Below are positions 46,144 through 56,298 of a stretch of DNA of 64,000 nucleotides, one piece after another. Source of the DNA: Enteractinococcus coprophilus. Lineage in GTDB: Bacteria > Actinomycetota > Actinomycetes > Actinomycetales > Micrococcaceae. The first letter of the stretch is position 1; every line of letters starts with the position of its first letter. The notes beneath the pieces were generated by a model. It was not told the origin of the DNA. It worked only from the letters and a program-made list of their open reading frames with translations, and ran no database searches. The stretch covers positions 655,828-719,827 of the forward strand of contig NZ_VFOU01000002.1 of the NCBI RefSeq assembly GCF_006716305.1. Reading direction: 5' to 3'. A program made the translations under genes and the position numbers.

Positions 46144-48912
46144 CTAAACGCGCGGTTTTTCTTGCATTTCGTAGTTTTCGATGATGTCGCCTTCGCGGAT
46201 GTCGTTGAACTTTCCAAGTCCAATACCGCATTCGAAGCCTTCGCGGACTTCGGTAACATCGTCGGTGAAGCGACGGAGCGAACCGATGCTGAGGTCCTCG
46301 CCAACGACTTTGCCATCACGTACCAGGCGGGCCTTGGCGTTACGACGAATGAGACCGGATGCGACCATAGAACCGGCAATAGTACCGGCCTTGGAGGAGC
46401 GGAAGATTTCGCGGACTTCGGCACGGCCGATAACCACTTCTTCGTACTCCGGTTTCAGCATGCCCTTCAGTGCCTGCTCAACGTCGTCAATGACGTCGTA
46501 AATGACCGTGTAGAAGCGCATGTCGACGCCTTCTTCGTCGGCCATTTCGGTAACACGTTCCGCCGGGCGGACGTTGAAGCCGATGATGATCGCATCGTCG
46601 ACGGTTGCCAGGTTGACATCGTTTTGAGTGATCGCACCGACACCTCGGTGGATGACACGCAGTTGAACTTCGTCTTTGCCACCAACATCGATTTGCATAA
46701 GCGAATCTTCCAGGGCTTCGACGGGACCGGAGGCGTCACCTTTAATAATGAGGTTGAGCGTATCCAGTTTGCCTTCAGCAACGGCCTGATCAAATTCTTC
46801 CAGCGTGATGCGCTTACGACGACGCGCCAGGGTAGCGTTACGCTTGGCGGTCTCACGGCGTTCAGCAATCTGACGCGCGGTACGTTCGTCTTCGGTTACC
46901 AAGAAGACATCGCCTGCCCGTGGCACGCTGGACAGGCCAAGGACCTGCACCGGACGTGAAGGAAGGGCTTTGTCAACGGCATCGCCGTATTCATCGAACA
47001 TTGCGCGCACACGACCGTGAGCATCCCCGACGACCATATTGTCACCTACGCGCAACGTACCGGTTTGAACCAGCACGGTTGCCACGGGACCTCGACCGCG
47101 GTCGAGGTTGGCTTCGATCGCCACACCGCGGGCACCACGCTCTGGGTTAGCTTCCAGTTCCAGTGCTGCATCAGCGGTCAGCAGGATGGATTCCAGCAGG
47201 CCATCAATGTTTTGATTCTGCAGCGCCGAGATTTCGACGAAGATGGTGTCACCACCGTATTCTTCAGGAACCAGACCGTATTCGGAGAGCTCTCCGCGGA
47301 TACGATCCGGGTTGGCGCCTTCTTTATCAACCTTGTTGATAGCGACCACGATCGGCACCTCGGCCGCTTTAGCGTGGTTGAGTGCTTCGACGGTCTGCGG
47401 CATCACACCGTCGTCGGCTGCTACTACGAGCACTGCAATGTCAGTGACTTTGGCGCCACGGGCACGCATCGCGGTGAACGCTTCGTGACCGGGGGTGTCA
47501 ATAAACGTGAGGACGCGTTGTTTGCCATCATGTGGCACTTCAACCTGGTAGGCACCGATGTGCTGGGTAATACCGCCGGCTTCTGATTCGCGCACACGTG
47601 CGGAACGAATCGCATCCAGGGTTCTGGTTTTACCGTGGTCAACGTGACCCATGACGGTCACAACAGCAGGACGGGCTTCCATGTCTTCTTCGGCGTCTTT
47701 TTCATCGAGATCGATATCAAAGGCGCCAAGAATCTCTCGGTCTTCTTCTTCTGGCGAGACGATCTCGACCTTGTAGCCGATTTCTTCACCCAAGATTTGG
47801 AAGGTGTCTTCATCCAGGGACTGGTTAGCAGTCGCCATCTCACCGAGGTGGAATAGCACGGTCACTAGTGCCGCTGGATCGGCTTTGATTCGTTCGGCAA
47901 GATCAGCAATCGAGGAACCTCGACGCAAGCGAATGACAGTGTCGCCATCACCTTTTGGCACCTTGACGCCACCGATGACCGGGGCTTGTTGTTGCTGTTC
48001 TTCACGACGTGCGCGCTTCTTGGAACGTCGACGGCCGGTCTGAGGACCGCGACCAAATGCACCCTGAGCAGAACCGCGACCGGGGCCACGGCGAGGACCG
48101 CCGCCACCTGGAGCGCCGCCACGACGTGGACCGGATCCACGGCCGGCATCAGCTGGGGTGGGCGGAGTGATCTGACCGGGCATCATCGCTGGTGATGGGC
48201 GTGGACCAGATGGGCGTGGCTGCTGTGGAGCCGGTTTACCGGCTGGTTTGGTCCCGGGGCTCGGAGCACCCTTGCTGCGTGGACCAGGCTTTGGCCCGCC
48301 ACGACCGGGGGCTGGACGTGGTCCTCCCCCGCGCTGTTCTTGACGCATACCCTGCTGCGGTGCAAACGGGTTATTGCCTGGACGAGGTGTGCCCCCGCGT
48401 GGGCCAGGACGAGGCACAGCGGTGTCTTCTTTGGACTGGAACGGATTATTCCCGGGGCGTGGAGCTGGTGGCTTTGGTCCGGGCTTCGGAGCAGGCTTGC
48501 CAGCGCCAGGCTTTGGCGCAGGTTTTGTCGCCGGTGTGGACGCTGTTGGCTTAGCAGCAGGCTGAGGCGCAGGTTTCGGCGCTGCAGCTGGTTTTGGTGC
48601 CGGTGTTTCTTGGGCAGCAGGTGCAGGCTTGGCAACTGGCTCAGGCTGCTCAGGCGTTGGCTCGGCTTTTTCAGCCTTCGGCGCTGCTGGTTTGTTCGCC
48701 TGCGGTTTTGGAGCAGGCTTCTTCGCGGCTGGTTTTGGTTTTTCTGCCGGGGCAGCATCAACAAATTCTGCTTTAAGACGCTTAACCACCGGTGGTTCAA
48801 TAGTTGAGGATGCTGAAGATACAAACTCGCCAATTTCTTCGAGTTTATTCAGCGCCTCGCGGGATGTAATCCCAAGTTGCTTGGCAACTTCGTGGACGCG
48901 CAGTTTCGCCAC
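46144..48912 (-). CDS. infB: Translation initiation factor IF-2
   Basis: GTPase placing initiator tRNA on the 30S subunit; 922 residues. N-terminal domain [21 protein letters not shown], then a long low-complexity region rich in Pro, Ala, Gly and Lys/Arg (about 50-305), the IF2_N second motif, the G domain with [16 protein letters not shown] and NKVD, and beta-barrel C2 domain. The low-complexity region is usual for actinobacterial IF-2. About 180 nt without a gene separate it from ylxR; I see no clear element there. Confidence 0.97.
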   Translation of the reverse strand: MAKLRVHEVAKQLGITSREALNKLEEIGEFVSSASSTIEPPVVKRLKAEFVDAAPAEKPKPAAKKPAPKPQANKPAAPKAEKAEPTPEQPEPVAKPAPAAQETPAPKPAAAPKPAPQPAAKPTASTPATKPAPKPGAGKPAPKPGPKPPAPRPGNNPFQSKEDTAVPRPGPRGGTPRPGNNPFAPQQGMRQEQRGGGPRPAPGRGGPKPGPRSKGAPSPGTKPAGKPAPQQPRPSGPRPSPAMMPGQITPPTPADAGRGSGPRRGGAPGGGGPRRGPGRGSAQGAFGRGPQTGRRRSKKRARREEQQQQAPVIGGVKVPKGDGDTVIRLRRGSSIADLAERIKADPAALVTVLFHLGEMATANQSLDEDTFQILGEEIGYKVEIVSPEEEDREILGAFDIDLDEKDAEEDMEARPAVVTVMGHVDHGKTRTLDAIRSARVRESEAGGITQHIGAYQVEVPHDGKQRVLTFIDTPGHEAFTAMRARGAKVTDIAVLVVAADDGVMPQTVEALNHAKAAEVPIVVAINKVDKEGANPDRIRGELSEYGLVPEEYGGDTIFVEISALQNQNIDGLLESILLTADAALELEANPERGARGVAIEANLDRGRGPVATVLVQTGTLRVGDNMVVGDAHGRVRAMFDEYGDAVDKALPSRPVQVLGLSSVPRAGDVFLVTEDERTARQIAERRETAKRNATLARRRKRITLEEFDQAVAEGKLDTLNLIIKGDASGPVEALEDSLMQIDVGGKDEVQLRVIHRGVGAITQNDVNLATVDDAIIIGFNVRPAERVTEMADEEGVDMRFYTVIYDVIDDVEQALKGMLKPEYEEVVIGRAEVREIFRSSKAGTIAGSMVASGLIRRNAKARLVRDGKVVGEDLSIGSLRRFTDDVTEVREGFECGIGLGKFNDIREGDIIENYEMQEKPRV

Positions 48913-49094
48913 GATTCTCCTGTTCTGGCTGAATCGTGGTCTGCACTGAGATTAGTACACTACCGCGATTCTGGCCGGTCGAATTATATGCTCTGTTGTC
49001 ATACGCACAACTTGGCTCAAAGGCTTCGTCGTGCGTTGTGAGCTGATATTGATATTCATCGTTGGGCACTCATCGTGTGCTCACCGGGTATCCA

Positions 49095-49409
49095 TCAGAT
49101 CTCTGACCCGCTTTCATCATTGTTCGGTGTGTTGGTGTTCTTCGTCGGCCACTGGTTGAGTGTTTGTGCGATCTTCTCGGTGTCGACTTGACGACGAAAA
49201 GCCCGGGCAAATGCTCGTTTTTGTAGCGCGATGGAGAAACACTTCGGATCGGGATGCAACCATGCACCCCGCCCCGGAAGTACGCGACGCTTATCAAGCA
49301 CCAGAGATCGGGTATCACTGGTGGTGTCGAGCGCGACGCGTACCAAGTTGGCGGTGTTTTCTCGTGTGCGACATCCAATGCATAAACGCATCAGTTCATG
49401 GCTGGCCAT
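49095..49409 (-). CDS. ylxR: YlxR family (DUF448) RNA-binding protein
   Basis: Small basic protein between nusA and infB in most bacteria. 104 residues; MRLCIGCRTRENTANLVRV and the conserved GRGAWLHPDPKCFSIALQKRAFARAFR segment. The ATG at 49409 has GGAGG only 3 nt upstream; an ATG at 49391 (98 residues) is an alternative. Reported YlxR roles include binding RNase P RNA; the role here is not visible in sequence. Confidence 0.92.
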   Translation of the reverse strand: MASHELMRLCIGCRTRENTANLVRVALDTTSDTRSLVLDKRRVLPGRGAWLHPDPKCFSIALQKRAFARAFRRQVDTEKIAQTLNQWPTKNTNTPNNDESGSEI

Positions 49410-49483
49410 GGGCCTCCATATCTGTCACACAATCGTCAACCTTTAATAGTCTAACGCAATACGTAGCGTTGACGCCAAAGGAG

Positions 49484-50488
49484 CTAGGCTTCGGTGGTCG
49501 ACTGACCGGCAATCTGTTGCTCATAGACCGTCTCACCCATGATGTCGATGCGCCAACCGGTCAATTTTGCTGCAAGTCGAGCATTCTGCCCTTCTTTGCC
49601 AATAGCTAAAGACAACTGATAATCCGGCACAACCACTGATGCAGACCGTGTTGCTTCATCTACCCCGAAAACCTTGGTCACTTTCGAAGGCGATAGTGCT
49701 GCAGCTATGAATTTTGCTGGATCGTCTGAGTAATCGACGATGTCAATTTTTTCATCGTTGAGTTCTGTCATGACGGCGCGAACGCGGGCGCCCATCTCAC
49801 CGATACAGGCACCTTTGGCGTTAATACCCGACTCGTTGGCCTTGACCGCGATCTTGGTACGGTGGCCAGCTTCGCGCGCAATGGCCGCAATTTCCACGGA
49901 GCCATTCGCGATCTCTGGGACTTCAAATTCGAACAGTTTACGAACCAGACCAGGGTGGGAACGTGACAGGGTGATAGACGGGCCCTTATTGCCGCGCCCT
50001 ACCGAAACCACATAGGAACGTAAGCGTGTGCCGTGTGAGTAGTCTTCGCCAGGAACCTGTTCGGCCGGTGGAAGAACGCCTTCAACACTGCCGAGATCGA
50101 CCTGCACCATATGAGGGTTCGTGCCTTGCTGGATGACCCCGGAGATGATTTGATCTTGTTTGTCCCGGAACTCACCAAGAACTTGATTATCTTCGGCGTC
50201 GCGAAGACGCTGCACAATGACCTGACGAGCTGTTGAAGCAGCAATACGATCAAAACCCGACGGCGTATCGTCAAATTCGCCAATGGGCTCGTCATCGTCT
50301 CCGTATTCAACGGCCCAGATCGTCACCTTCCCAGATTTTTTGTCGATCTCTGCACGGGCCTGTTGGATAGCACCGGGAGATCTATGGTAGGCCAACAACA
50401 ACGCTTGCTCGATGGTCTCAATGAGCTGATCTAGGGGGATTTCATGCTCTGTTTCAAGCGTGCGAAGCAGAGAAATATCAATGTCCAC
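49484..50488 (-). CDS. nusA: Transcription termination/antitermination protein NusA
   Basis: RNA polymerase-associated factor; 334 residues, the short actinobacterial form without the C-terminal acidic repeats. N-terminal domain (about 1-100), S1 domain ([25 protein letters not shown]), KH1 ([22 protein letters not shown]) and KH2 ([22 protein letters not shown]). The start is GTG at 50488 with GGAGG 6 nt upstream. Confidence 0.96.
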   Translation of the reverse strand: MDIDISLLRTLETEHEIPLDQLIETIEQALLLAYHRSPGAIQQARAEIDKKSGKVTIWAVEYGDDDEPIGEFDDTPSGFDRIAASTARQVIVQRLRDAEDNQVLGEFRDKQDQIISGVIQQGTNPHMVQVDLGSVEGVLPPAEQVPGEDYSHGTRLRSYVVSVGRGNKGPSITLSRSHPGLVRKLFEFEVPEIANGSVEIAAIAREAGHRTKIAVKANESGINAKGACIGEMGARVRAVMTELNDEKIDIVDYSDDPAKFIAAALSPSKVTKVFGVDEATRSASVVVPDYQLSLAIGKEGQNARLAAKLTGWRIDIMGETVYEQQIAGQSTTEA

Positions 50489-50569
50489 CAGGTTCCTCCA
50501 GGGGTTTCATTCAATTGTGATTCTATTGTGGGGTGTAATTATGGCTGACTTCTGGTCAGCGTATCTTCG

Positions 50570-51139
50570 TTACTTTAGCTGAACTTGCACCACAGCGTTG
50601 GTGAGGCGTGCAAAGTCATAGTGGACCGGTGGGGCATATTTGGCAGGCATGCCTTTCTTAGCCCCCGGGGTAATGAGCACCAATGAAACGCCATCGGCGT
50701 CCACGCTGTGGATTTTCGCTTCAGTCGGTTCGGCATCGTCGATGGTGACGCTGACGATTCGTCCGAGGTTCTTTTCCCAGTGATGTTTTCGAACTAGGGG
50801 TCGATCAGTACCGGGAGTAGACACTTCCAGGGTGTAAGGATCGGCACCTAATTCGGGTATCAAATCACCTTGAGCATCTAATGCGCCGGATACTTCTTGA
50901 GTAATGGTGGCGATAGTGTCGAGACTCACGCCGTTTTCTTCATCAATTCGATCGATCACCACGGATAACACCCGGTCCCCCGGTGAGCCTCCTACGACAA
51001 CCTCTTCGCACCATAATCCTTGCCCTTCCACGACAGCGGCGATGACGCCTTGGAGCTCGGAGCGCTCAATTGGGTCCATCTCTGAAACGGCAGGACTTGA
51101 ATCATGGAATGTCTTTGCAAAACTTCGACGGTTGACCAT
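50570..51139 (-). CDS. rimP: Ribosome maturation factor RimP
   Basis: Needed for 30S assembly; 189 residues from the ATG at 51139, or 169 from an ATG at 51079. Conserved ALDAQGDLIPELGADPYTLEVSTPGTDRPL and the C-terminal SH3-like part are present. Neither start has a well-placed ribosome site; AGGAG is 14 nt before 51139. It is the first gene of the nusA-infB operon and is divergent from the DUF4439-like gene. Confidence 0.92.
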   Translation of the reverse strand: MVNRRSFAKTFHDSSPAVSEMDPIERSELQGVIAAVVEGQGLWCEEVVVGGSPGDRVLSVVIDRIDEENGVSLDTIATITQEVSGALDAQGDLIPELGADPYTLEVSTPGTDRPLVRKHHWEKNLGRIVSVTIDDAEPTEAKIHSVDADGVSLVLITPGAKKGMPAKYAPPVHYDFARLTNAVVQVQLK

Positions 51140-51240
51140 ATGCGGGGATGTGCTCCTAGAAGTAGCGGGTACATCATTTGTACCAATCGTGGGATGTTTT
51201 GGTGTCGTCGAGCAGAACTGTGACACAATACCAAGTTGTG

Positions 51241-51930
51241 ATGTCCAAAGATTTGCCCGGCTCAACCACTCCATCAAAACTCAGCCTTTGGCGTGCTGTC
51301 ATCCTGACCAGCGCCATGGCGGCACTTGTTGGACTGGGCGTCTGGTTGGGTACCGGTTTTATCAAAACCACTGACAGTGTGACACAACAATCCAGTGAGC
51401 TGACTCCGGTACAGCACACGCAGGAATTGAAACGCACAATGCGCATTTCTGCAGCATCGAATATAACACTGCCCAACATCGGTTCTATTCCCGATACCCT
51501 CAAGGATGCCGAGCCGTTTCAGTGTGGCTCCCGGTTCGCAAACGCCATCGACGAGGCGGTGGTGCAGCTCTACGGTGTTGATTATCTCGCCACGATCGCA
51601 GGCGCTCGGCTCGCCGATAGTCACACCTGGCGGACGCTGCAAACCCAGGCGCAAGATAGCGCTCAAGCCTTAAACCAACTTTTTCCTCCAGAATGCCAAC
51701 CAGAAGTACCGGTGACATTTGAGGTGGACGACGACCTGCGCTTTGCTGATGCCATCGGGATTCGACATATGTTGAAAATGTCCGATGGGCTCATTGAAGA
51801 ATGGTCGCAGTTATACCTGTTAGCTGAGACGCCTCAACAGCGCAAGATTGCGCTAGCCGGCCTGTGGCAGGTAATGCAGTGGGAATCTACCTGGGAACCC
51901 GGTGGCTCACCATTTGCCTTTGAATTCTGA
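51241..51930 (+). CDS. DUF4439-like membrane-anchored helical protein
   Basis: 229 residues. A single transmembrane segment near the N-terminus (about 19-40, AVILTSAMAALVGLGVWLG) is followed by an extracytoplasmic helical domain. The segment AIDEAVVQLYGVDYLATIAGARLAD and the later ALAGLWQVMQWE match the ferritin-like DUF4439 pattern seen beside rimP in relatives. No metal-binding motif is evident. An in-frame start 63 nt earlier exists, but the ATG at 51241 is closer to the membrane segment. Function unknown. Confidence 0.68.
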   Translation: MSKDLPGSTTPSKLSLWRAVILTSAMAALVGLGVWLGTGFIKTTDSVTQQSSELTPVQHTQELKRTMRISAASNITLPNIGSIPDTLKDAEPFQCGSRFANAIDEAVVQLYGVDYLATIAGARLADSHTWRTLQTQAQDSAQALNQLFPPECQPEVPVTFEVDDDLRFADAIGIRHMLKMSDGLIEEWSQLYLLAETPQQRKIALAGLWQVMQWESTWEPGGSPFAFEF

Positions 51931-51971
51931 TACGCGCTGGTCCCCTCTTTCGATCTCTACAGAGCCGAAAT

Positions 51972-52009
51972 GACGCAGGCAGCCATCTGATATGACGGCT
52001 GCCTGCGTC
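51972..52009. terminator. Bidirectional terminator hairpin
   Basis: GACGCAGGCAGCC and GGCTGCCTGCGTC form a perfect 13-bp stem with a 12-nt loop. It sits between the convergent DUF4439-like gene and proS. Confidence 0.85.
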
Positions 52010-52024
52010 TGCTGCGTCAGCTCC

Positions 52025-53839
52025 CTAATGTTCTTGTTGCTGGTAGTTGTGCACAAGATTAACGACGTGATCGAACGCTTCGTCAACTGGAATATCGCCG
52101 CGGGTCCCCGCCAGGCGGTCTTTGAGTTCTAAGGTGCCCTTAGCCAGACCCCGGCCGACAATGAGATGCAGCGGTACACCGATCAGCTCCGCGTCAGCGA
52201 ATTTTTCACCGGCGTGAGCCTTACGGCGATCGTCGTAGAGTACCTCAATACCGGCGGCTTCGAGCTTATTGGCGAAGTCTTCGGCAGTCCTGAAGATCTC
52301 GTCGTCTTTGCCGGTGGCGACGATATGCACGTGTGCCGGAGCAACGTTGATCGGCCAGATTAGGCCTTTATCATCGTGGTGGGCCTCGGCCAAAGCAGCC
52401 ACGGCACGAGAGATACCGATCCCGTAAGAGCCCATGGTCACTACGACCTGCTTGCCGTTCTCGTCGAGCACTTTCAGATCGAGTGCCTCGGCGTATTTTC
52501 GACCCAGCTGGAAGATGTGTCCCATTTCCATGCCGCGACGGGTAACCAGCGGTCCGGAGCCATCAGGCGCGGGGTCACCATCACGAACCGCGGTGGCTTC
52601 TAGCACGCCGTCCCAGGTGAAGTCACGTTCGGCAATAAGCCCAAAGACGTGTTTTTGGTCCTCATTAGCACCGGTAACCCAGCTTGAGCCGGCGACAATG
52701 CGAGGATCGACGAAGAATGGGATCCCCGTTTCAGAATTTCTTCCAAGCATCTGAACGGCTTGAGCGTCCTGAAGCAGAGTTGGGCCGATATAGCCGGGTA
52801 CAAGCTGAGCGTGTTTAGCGATGTCCTCGGTGGTGGCTGGCTCAATCGAGGGCTCCCCGGTGACGCCCAGCGCCTCGGCGATCGAGGCCTCGAGTCGTTT
52901 GATATCGACATCCCGATCGCCGGGGACAGCGACAACAAACACTTGGCGTTGTTCACCGTCAAGCACGGCCGTTAGGACCACACATTTTAATGTGTCTGCG
53001 GCTTCCCAGGACCCGGAAGCCTTCGGTGCCAGCTCATTGGCGACATCAACGAGGGCAGCAATCGTGGTTGAAACCGGCGTGTCTTTTACTTCCGGGGCGG
53101 GGGCATCGGTGTAATCGATAGGCTCCGGCGCAATGGTCGTCACTGCTTCCACGTTGGCTCGGTAGCCACCAGGTGATTCAACGAAGGTGTCCTCGCCGGC
53201 GCCGGACGGGTGGAGGAATTCCTCCGAGCGTGACCCGCCCATAGCTCCCGCCATGGCTTCAACTGCGACAACGTTTAGGCCTAGCCGTTCAAAAATCTTG
53301 ATGTACGCTGCGCGATGCTTATCGTAAGCTTCGTTGAGCCCCTCATCGTTGACGGTGAACGAGTAGGAGTCTTTCATGATGAACTCTCGCACTCGCAACA
53401 GCCCGGCCCGGGGGCGGGCTTCGTCACGATATTTCGTCTGAATCTGATAGAGGTATACAGGCAGGTCTTTATACGATGAGTAGTGATCCTTGACCAGCAA
53501 AGTGAACATTTCTTCGTGGGTAGGAGCGAGCAGAAAATCGGCTCCAGAGCGATCCTGAAGACGGAAGATACCATCGCCGTAGTCTTCCCAACGACCCGTT
53601 GCCTCGTAGGGCTCTTTGGGTAGCAGCGCCGGGAAGTGGACTTCCTGGCCGCCGATGGCGTTCATTTCTTCACGAACGATATTTTCGACCTTATTTTTGA
53701 CCCGCAGTCCCAGGGGAAGCCACGTGTAGCCACCCGGTGCCGCACGACGAATGTATCCAGCGCGAACAAGCAGTTTATGGCTGGCAACTTCGGCATCTGC
53801 CGGATCGTCACGCAACGTGCGAAGAAATAAGGTGGACAT
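52025..53839 (-). CDS. proS: Proline-tRNA ligase
   Basis: Class II synthetase charging tRNA-Pro; 604 residues, bacterial-type ProRS with the internal editing (INS) domain between motifs 2 and 3. Seen: [56 protein letters not shown] (motif 2), editing domain about 220-385, [15 protein letters not shown] (motif 3), and an anticodon domain. The ATG at 53839 begins the conserved N-terminus; a TTG 33 nt earlier is less likely. Confidence 0.96.
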   Translation of the reverse strand: MSTLFLRTLRDDPADAEVASHKLLVRAGYIRRAAPGGYTWLPLGLRVKNKVENIVREEMNAIGGQEVHFPALLPKEPYEATGRWEDYGDGIFRLQDRSGADFLLAPTHEEMFTLLVKDHYSSYKDLPVYLYQIQTKYRDEARPRAGLLRVREFIMKDSYSFTVNDEGLNEAYDKHRAAYIKIFERLGLNVVAVEAMAGAMGGSRSEEFLHPSGAGEDTFVESPGGYRANVEAVTTIAPEPIDYTDAPAPEVKDTPVSTTIAALVDVANELAPKASGSWEAADTLKCVVLTAVLDGEQRQVFVVAVPGDRDVDIKRLEASIAEALGVTGEPSIEPATTEDIAKHAQLVPGYIGPTLLQDAQAVQMLGRNSETGIPFFVDPRIVAGSSWVTGANEDQKHVFGLIAERDFTWDGVLEATAVRDGDPAPDGSGPLVTRRGMEMGHIFQLGRKYAEALDLKVLDENGKQVVVTMGSYGIGISRAVAALAEAHHDDKGLIWPINVAPAHVHIVATGKDDEIFRTAEDFANKLEAAGIEVLYDDRRKAHAGEKFADAELIGVPLHLIVGRGLAKGTLELKDRLAGTRGDIPVDEAFDHVVNLVHNYQQQEH

Positions 53840-53899
53840 GCGCAAGGGCACTTCAAGGGCTCCATTCGTCAAGGATGAGGTGGTTATCTGGCAAGTATT

Positions 53900-54535
53900 C
53901 TACCGCAGCATTTCATCGAGCTGATCGACCTGCGTGAGGCTGAGCGCAAGATCAGCCGGAGGCGTTGAGACGGCCATTAATACCCAAAACTCGTTGCGCA
54001 ACACCACCAACGATGCTGCGGACTCGTCTGAGGTTTCGACTTGGATTTCGATGGCTTCATCCGTGTGATGCGTCAACGGAACGATCTCATAGGTTGCAGC
54101 CTCGCATTCTTGCAGAACCGTTTGGAAATGTTCACTAAATGCTGTGGCATCAGCCACGGTATTAAAACCAAATGCTGCAAGTCCCCTAACGGCTTCGGGG
54201 TTGTCTTCGTCTGCACTGATCATACCGAGCGTCGCGACTTCAGGTACCGGATCGGCAACAAGAGGACAGCTGTGCTCGTCGTCAGACAACGTCACAACAT
54301 TTTCTAATCCGCTGATGGCCTCTTCACCAGTCGTCATCTCTGCTGGTGGTGGAGAATCCAAGATATGTTCAATGGTTGCGGCTGCACGATCCGGTGACGC
54401 CAAATTATCAGTGGGTTCTGCTGTCACGGTCTCCGTCACCGTGGCCGTTGCTTCGGGTTCCACAGGTGCGGGCTGATCGGTACAGGCGGTCAGGCTCAAC
54501 AGTGCAACCGCTAGAAGGCTCAGGGGGCGTTTCAT
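53900..54535 (-). CDS. Lipoprotein with a PknH-C-like sensor-type domain
   Basis: 211 residues with a lipoprotein signal peptide: MKRPLSLLAVALLSLTAC, lipobox LTAC, lipidated Cys18. A Thr/Glu/Pro-rich spacer is followed by a domain of about 150 residues with two cysteines (HSCPLVADP and LQECEAAT) that could form a disulfide. The layout recalls PknH extracellular sensor domains; the assignment is tentative. The start overlaps the stop of the upstream lipoprotein gene (ATGA). Function unknown. Confidence 0.75.
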   Translation of the reverse strand: MKRPLSLLAVALLSLTACTDQPAPVEPEATATVTETVTAEPTDNLASPDRAAATIEHILDSPPPAEMTTGEEAISGLENVVTLSDDEHSCPLVADPVPEVATLGMISADEDNPEAVRGLAAFGFNTVADATAFSEHFQTVLQECEAATYEIVPLTHHTDEAIEIQVETSDESAASLVVLRNEFWVLMAVSTPPADLALSLTQVDQLDEMLR

Positions 54536-55347
54536 TGTTGAGCATGCACCGCTTCTACCACCTCGGCAAGTGTTTGCACAGCTTCATCAGCGTTCTGGCC
54601 GGGTTCTACCGTCGTCCAAAAGACCTCAGTATCAAACCGAGCAACCACGGTAGCGTTGGTGACTGAAATATTCTCAGCTTCGGATTCAGATTGAGGCACC
54701 TCGTCGGGTGATATCACATAGTCAGGCAGGGCGCCCGCATCAGGGACTGGAGCATCTGAGGTTTCAAATGCTCCCGAAAGTTCTCCTCGTGAGCTCAAGA
54801 GCATATTTTGATCAGCTTCCGCCAATACCTCAGGTACCGATAGCTCTGAGGCATTCGCCAAGCCGGTGGCCTCATAGTGCAACGTCAGCACGTTTGTTTC
54901 ATCGATGGTCAGATCGACCGTCGAGCATTCGATCCATGGTTCAGTTCGCGCGGTGAAGTAGGCGCTCGCATCGTCGGCATTTTCAAATCCAACGGCGACG
55001 ATGGTTTCTGCCGTATGCGTGTTGTCCCCTGTACGAGAATGAAAACCAACTGCAACATCATTGGTCGTATAAAATTTCGGGTCGACCGTGCCAGCACATT
55101 CAGCGGGCTTCGGTGCGTACTGCCCAATTTCTGCCGCAGCATTATTCAACGATTCCAATGCGGGGACACCAACCGAGATGATGGCGTCTTCGTCCATCAC
55201 GGACTTAATAGCCTGGTGGAAAATTGTTTGGGTGGGAACCTCAACCTTGGGAGGCGGGGTAACCTCAACCGAGGTTTCTTCTCGGGGCTGCGAGCAACCG
55301 GTCACAAGTAGGGCGCCGATGGCTACAAGTGCCAGGTGTTTGCGCAT
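54532..55347 (-). CDS. Lipoprotein with a PknH-C-like sensor-type domain (tandem with next gene)
   Basis: 271 residues; signal peptide MRKHLALVAIGALLVTGC with lipobox VTGC (Cys18). The mature part has ECAGTVD and IECSTVD cysteines and helical segments VAVGFENADDASAYF and NADEAVQTLAEVVEAV, matching the layout of the neighbouring lipoprotein, so the two look like diverged duplicates. GGAGGGGAG precedes the ATG at 55347; a 108-nt longer frame is rejected because it would bury the signal peptide. Function unknown. Confidence 0.76.
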   Translation of the reverse strand: MRKHLALVAIGALLVTGCSQPREETSVEVTPPPKVEVPTQTIFHQAIKSVMDEDAIISVGVPALESLNNAAAEIGQYAPKPAECAGTVDPKFYTTNDVAVGFHSRTGDNTHTAETIVAVGFENADDASAYFTARTEPWIECSTVDLTIDETNVLTLHYEATGLANASELSVPEVLAEADQNMLLSSRGELSGAFETSDAPVPDAGALPDYVISPDEVPQSESEAENISVTNATVVARFDTEVFWTTVEPGQNADEAVQTLAEVVEAVHAQQ

Positions 55348-55372
55348 GCCTGCTCCCCTCCGAGTCACTGAG

Positions 55373-56284
55373 TTAAAACAATACGGTAGCGAAACGATCA
55401 ACGGTATCAAATCCGACTCGTTGATAGGTTCGGATGGCTGCGGTGTTGTAGTCATTGACGTAGAGACACACCACCGGTGCTAATTCTAGGGCGCGATTGA
55501 CCACCGCCGCCATCGCGGGTGCGGCTCGCCCCTGACCTCGAGCTTCCGGAGCAATCCAGACGCCTTGAATTTGAATGGCCTGGTCTGTAACAATGCCGAA
55601 GTCAGCTTTGAATATCACTGCGTGATCGCTGGATTCGATCATGGTATGGCCCTTAGAGATCAACTGACGTACGCGGAGGCGGTATCCATTTGAACCGTCG
55701 GCCAGTGGTGAGTATCCGAGTTCTTCGGTGAACATAGCCACCGAGGCCGGCAACACGGCATCGTAGTCTGCCTCGGTGGCCAGTCGGACGTGAGGATTCG
55801 AGGGAATCTGCGACGGGTGGGTGATGGTCATAAACGGTTGATTTTTGCGCAGATCTCGCGCTGCTTGTCGTCCGGATCGTAAGACCTCCCAGATACCTTC
55901 AACCGCGGGTTGTGGACCGAAGATCGAGCCGAAGTGCTCTTCAAGTGCCAGTAGTGCTTGACCGAAATAGGCTCCGGATTCTTCGCTGGTGGTGACGGGG
56001 ACAATATTGGCTCCGGCCCAGCACGCGGCCACCAGCCGGTCCTGGTGGTGTGTGTCAAAGATCCCGAGGAAGATTCCTCGAGCAAATCCACCGATCGGTC
56101 CGGCACGACGGCCGGTGTCCAGGATGGATTGCACATAAGCGTTGGCGACCGGGTTTTGGGCCACCAAGTCGCGAAGTGCTGTGGTGTCCGAGTTGGCAAG
56201 AATGCGCACGGTGTCACCGGTTGCATGCGCGACGGCCTCTTCGGCGTCGAGCAACCAACGGAGTGTACGGGTCAAGTGCCGCAC
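55373..56284 (-). CDS. DUF4081-GNAT acetyltransferase
   Basis: 303 residues. N-terminal DUF4081 domain (about 1-150, TALRDLVAQNPVANAYVQSIL and GGFARGIFLGIFD) followed by a GNAT domain with QIQGVWIAPEARGQGRAAPAMAAV (acetyl-CoA loop, RGQGRA) and CLYVNDYNTAAIRTYQRVGF. GTG at 56284 is chosen because AAAGG lies 6 nt upstream; the much longer open frame overlaps rseP and is ignored. This family regularly follows rseP/ispG in actinobacteria. Substrate unknown. Confidence 0.88.
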   Translation of the reverse strand: MRHLTRTLRWLLDAEEAVAHATGDTVRILANSDTTALRDLVAQNPVANAYVQSILDTGRRAGPIGGFARGIFLGIFDTHHQDRLVAACWAGANIVPVTTSEESGAYFGQALLALEEHFGSIFGPQPAVEGIWEVLRSGRQAARDLRKNQPFMTITHPSQIPSNPHVRLATEADYDAVLPASVAMFTEELGYSPLADGSNGYRLRVRQLISKGHTMIESSDHAVIFKADFGIVTDQAIQIQGVWIAPEARGQGRAAPAMAAVVNRALELAPVVCLYVNDYNTAAIRTYQRVGFDTVDRFATVLF

Positions 56285-56298
56285 GGTCACCCTTTCAA

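Noticed and set aside
46096..46959. 287-codon open frame on the plus strand inside infB
   Set aside because: Antisense to the IF-2 C-terminal domains; open by codon bias of the real gene.
48070..48760. Repetitive-looking Pro/Ala/Gly-rich DNA, a possible repeat array
   Set aside because: It is the low-complexity N-terminal region of IF-2, common in actinobacteria, and the frame is intact.
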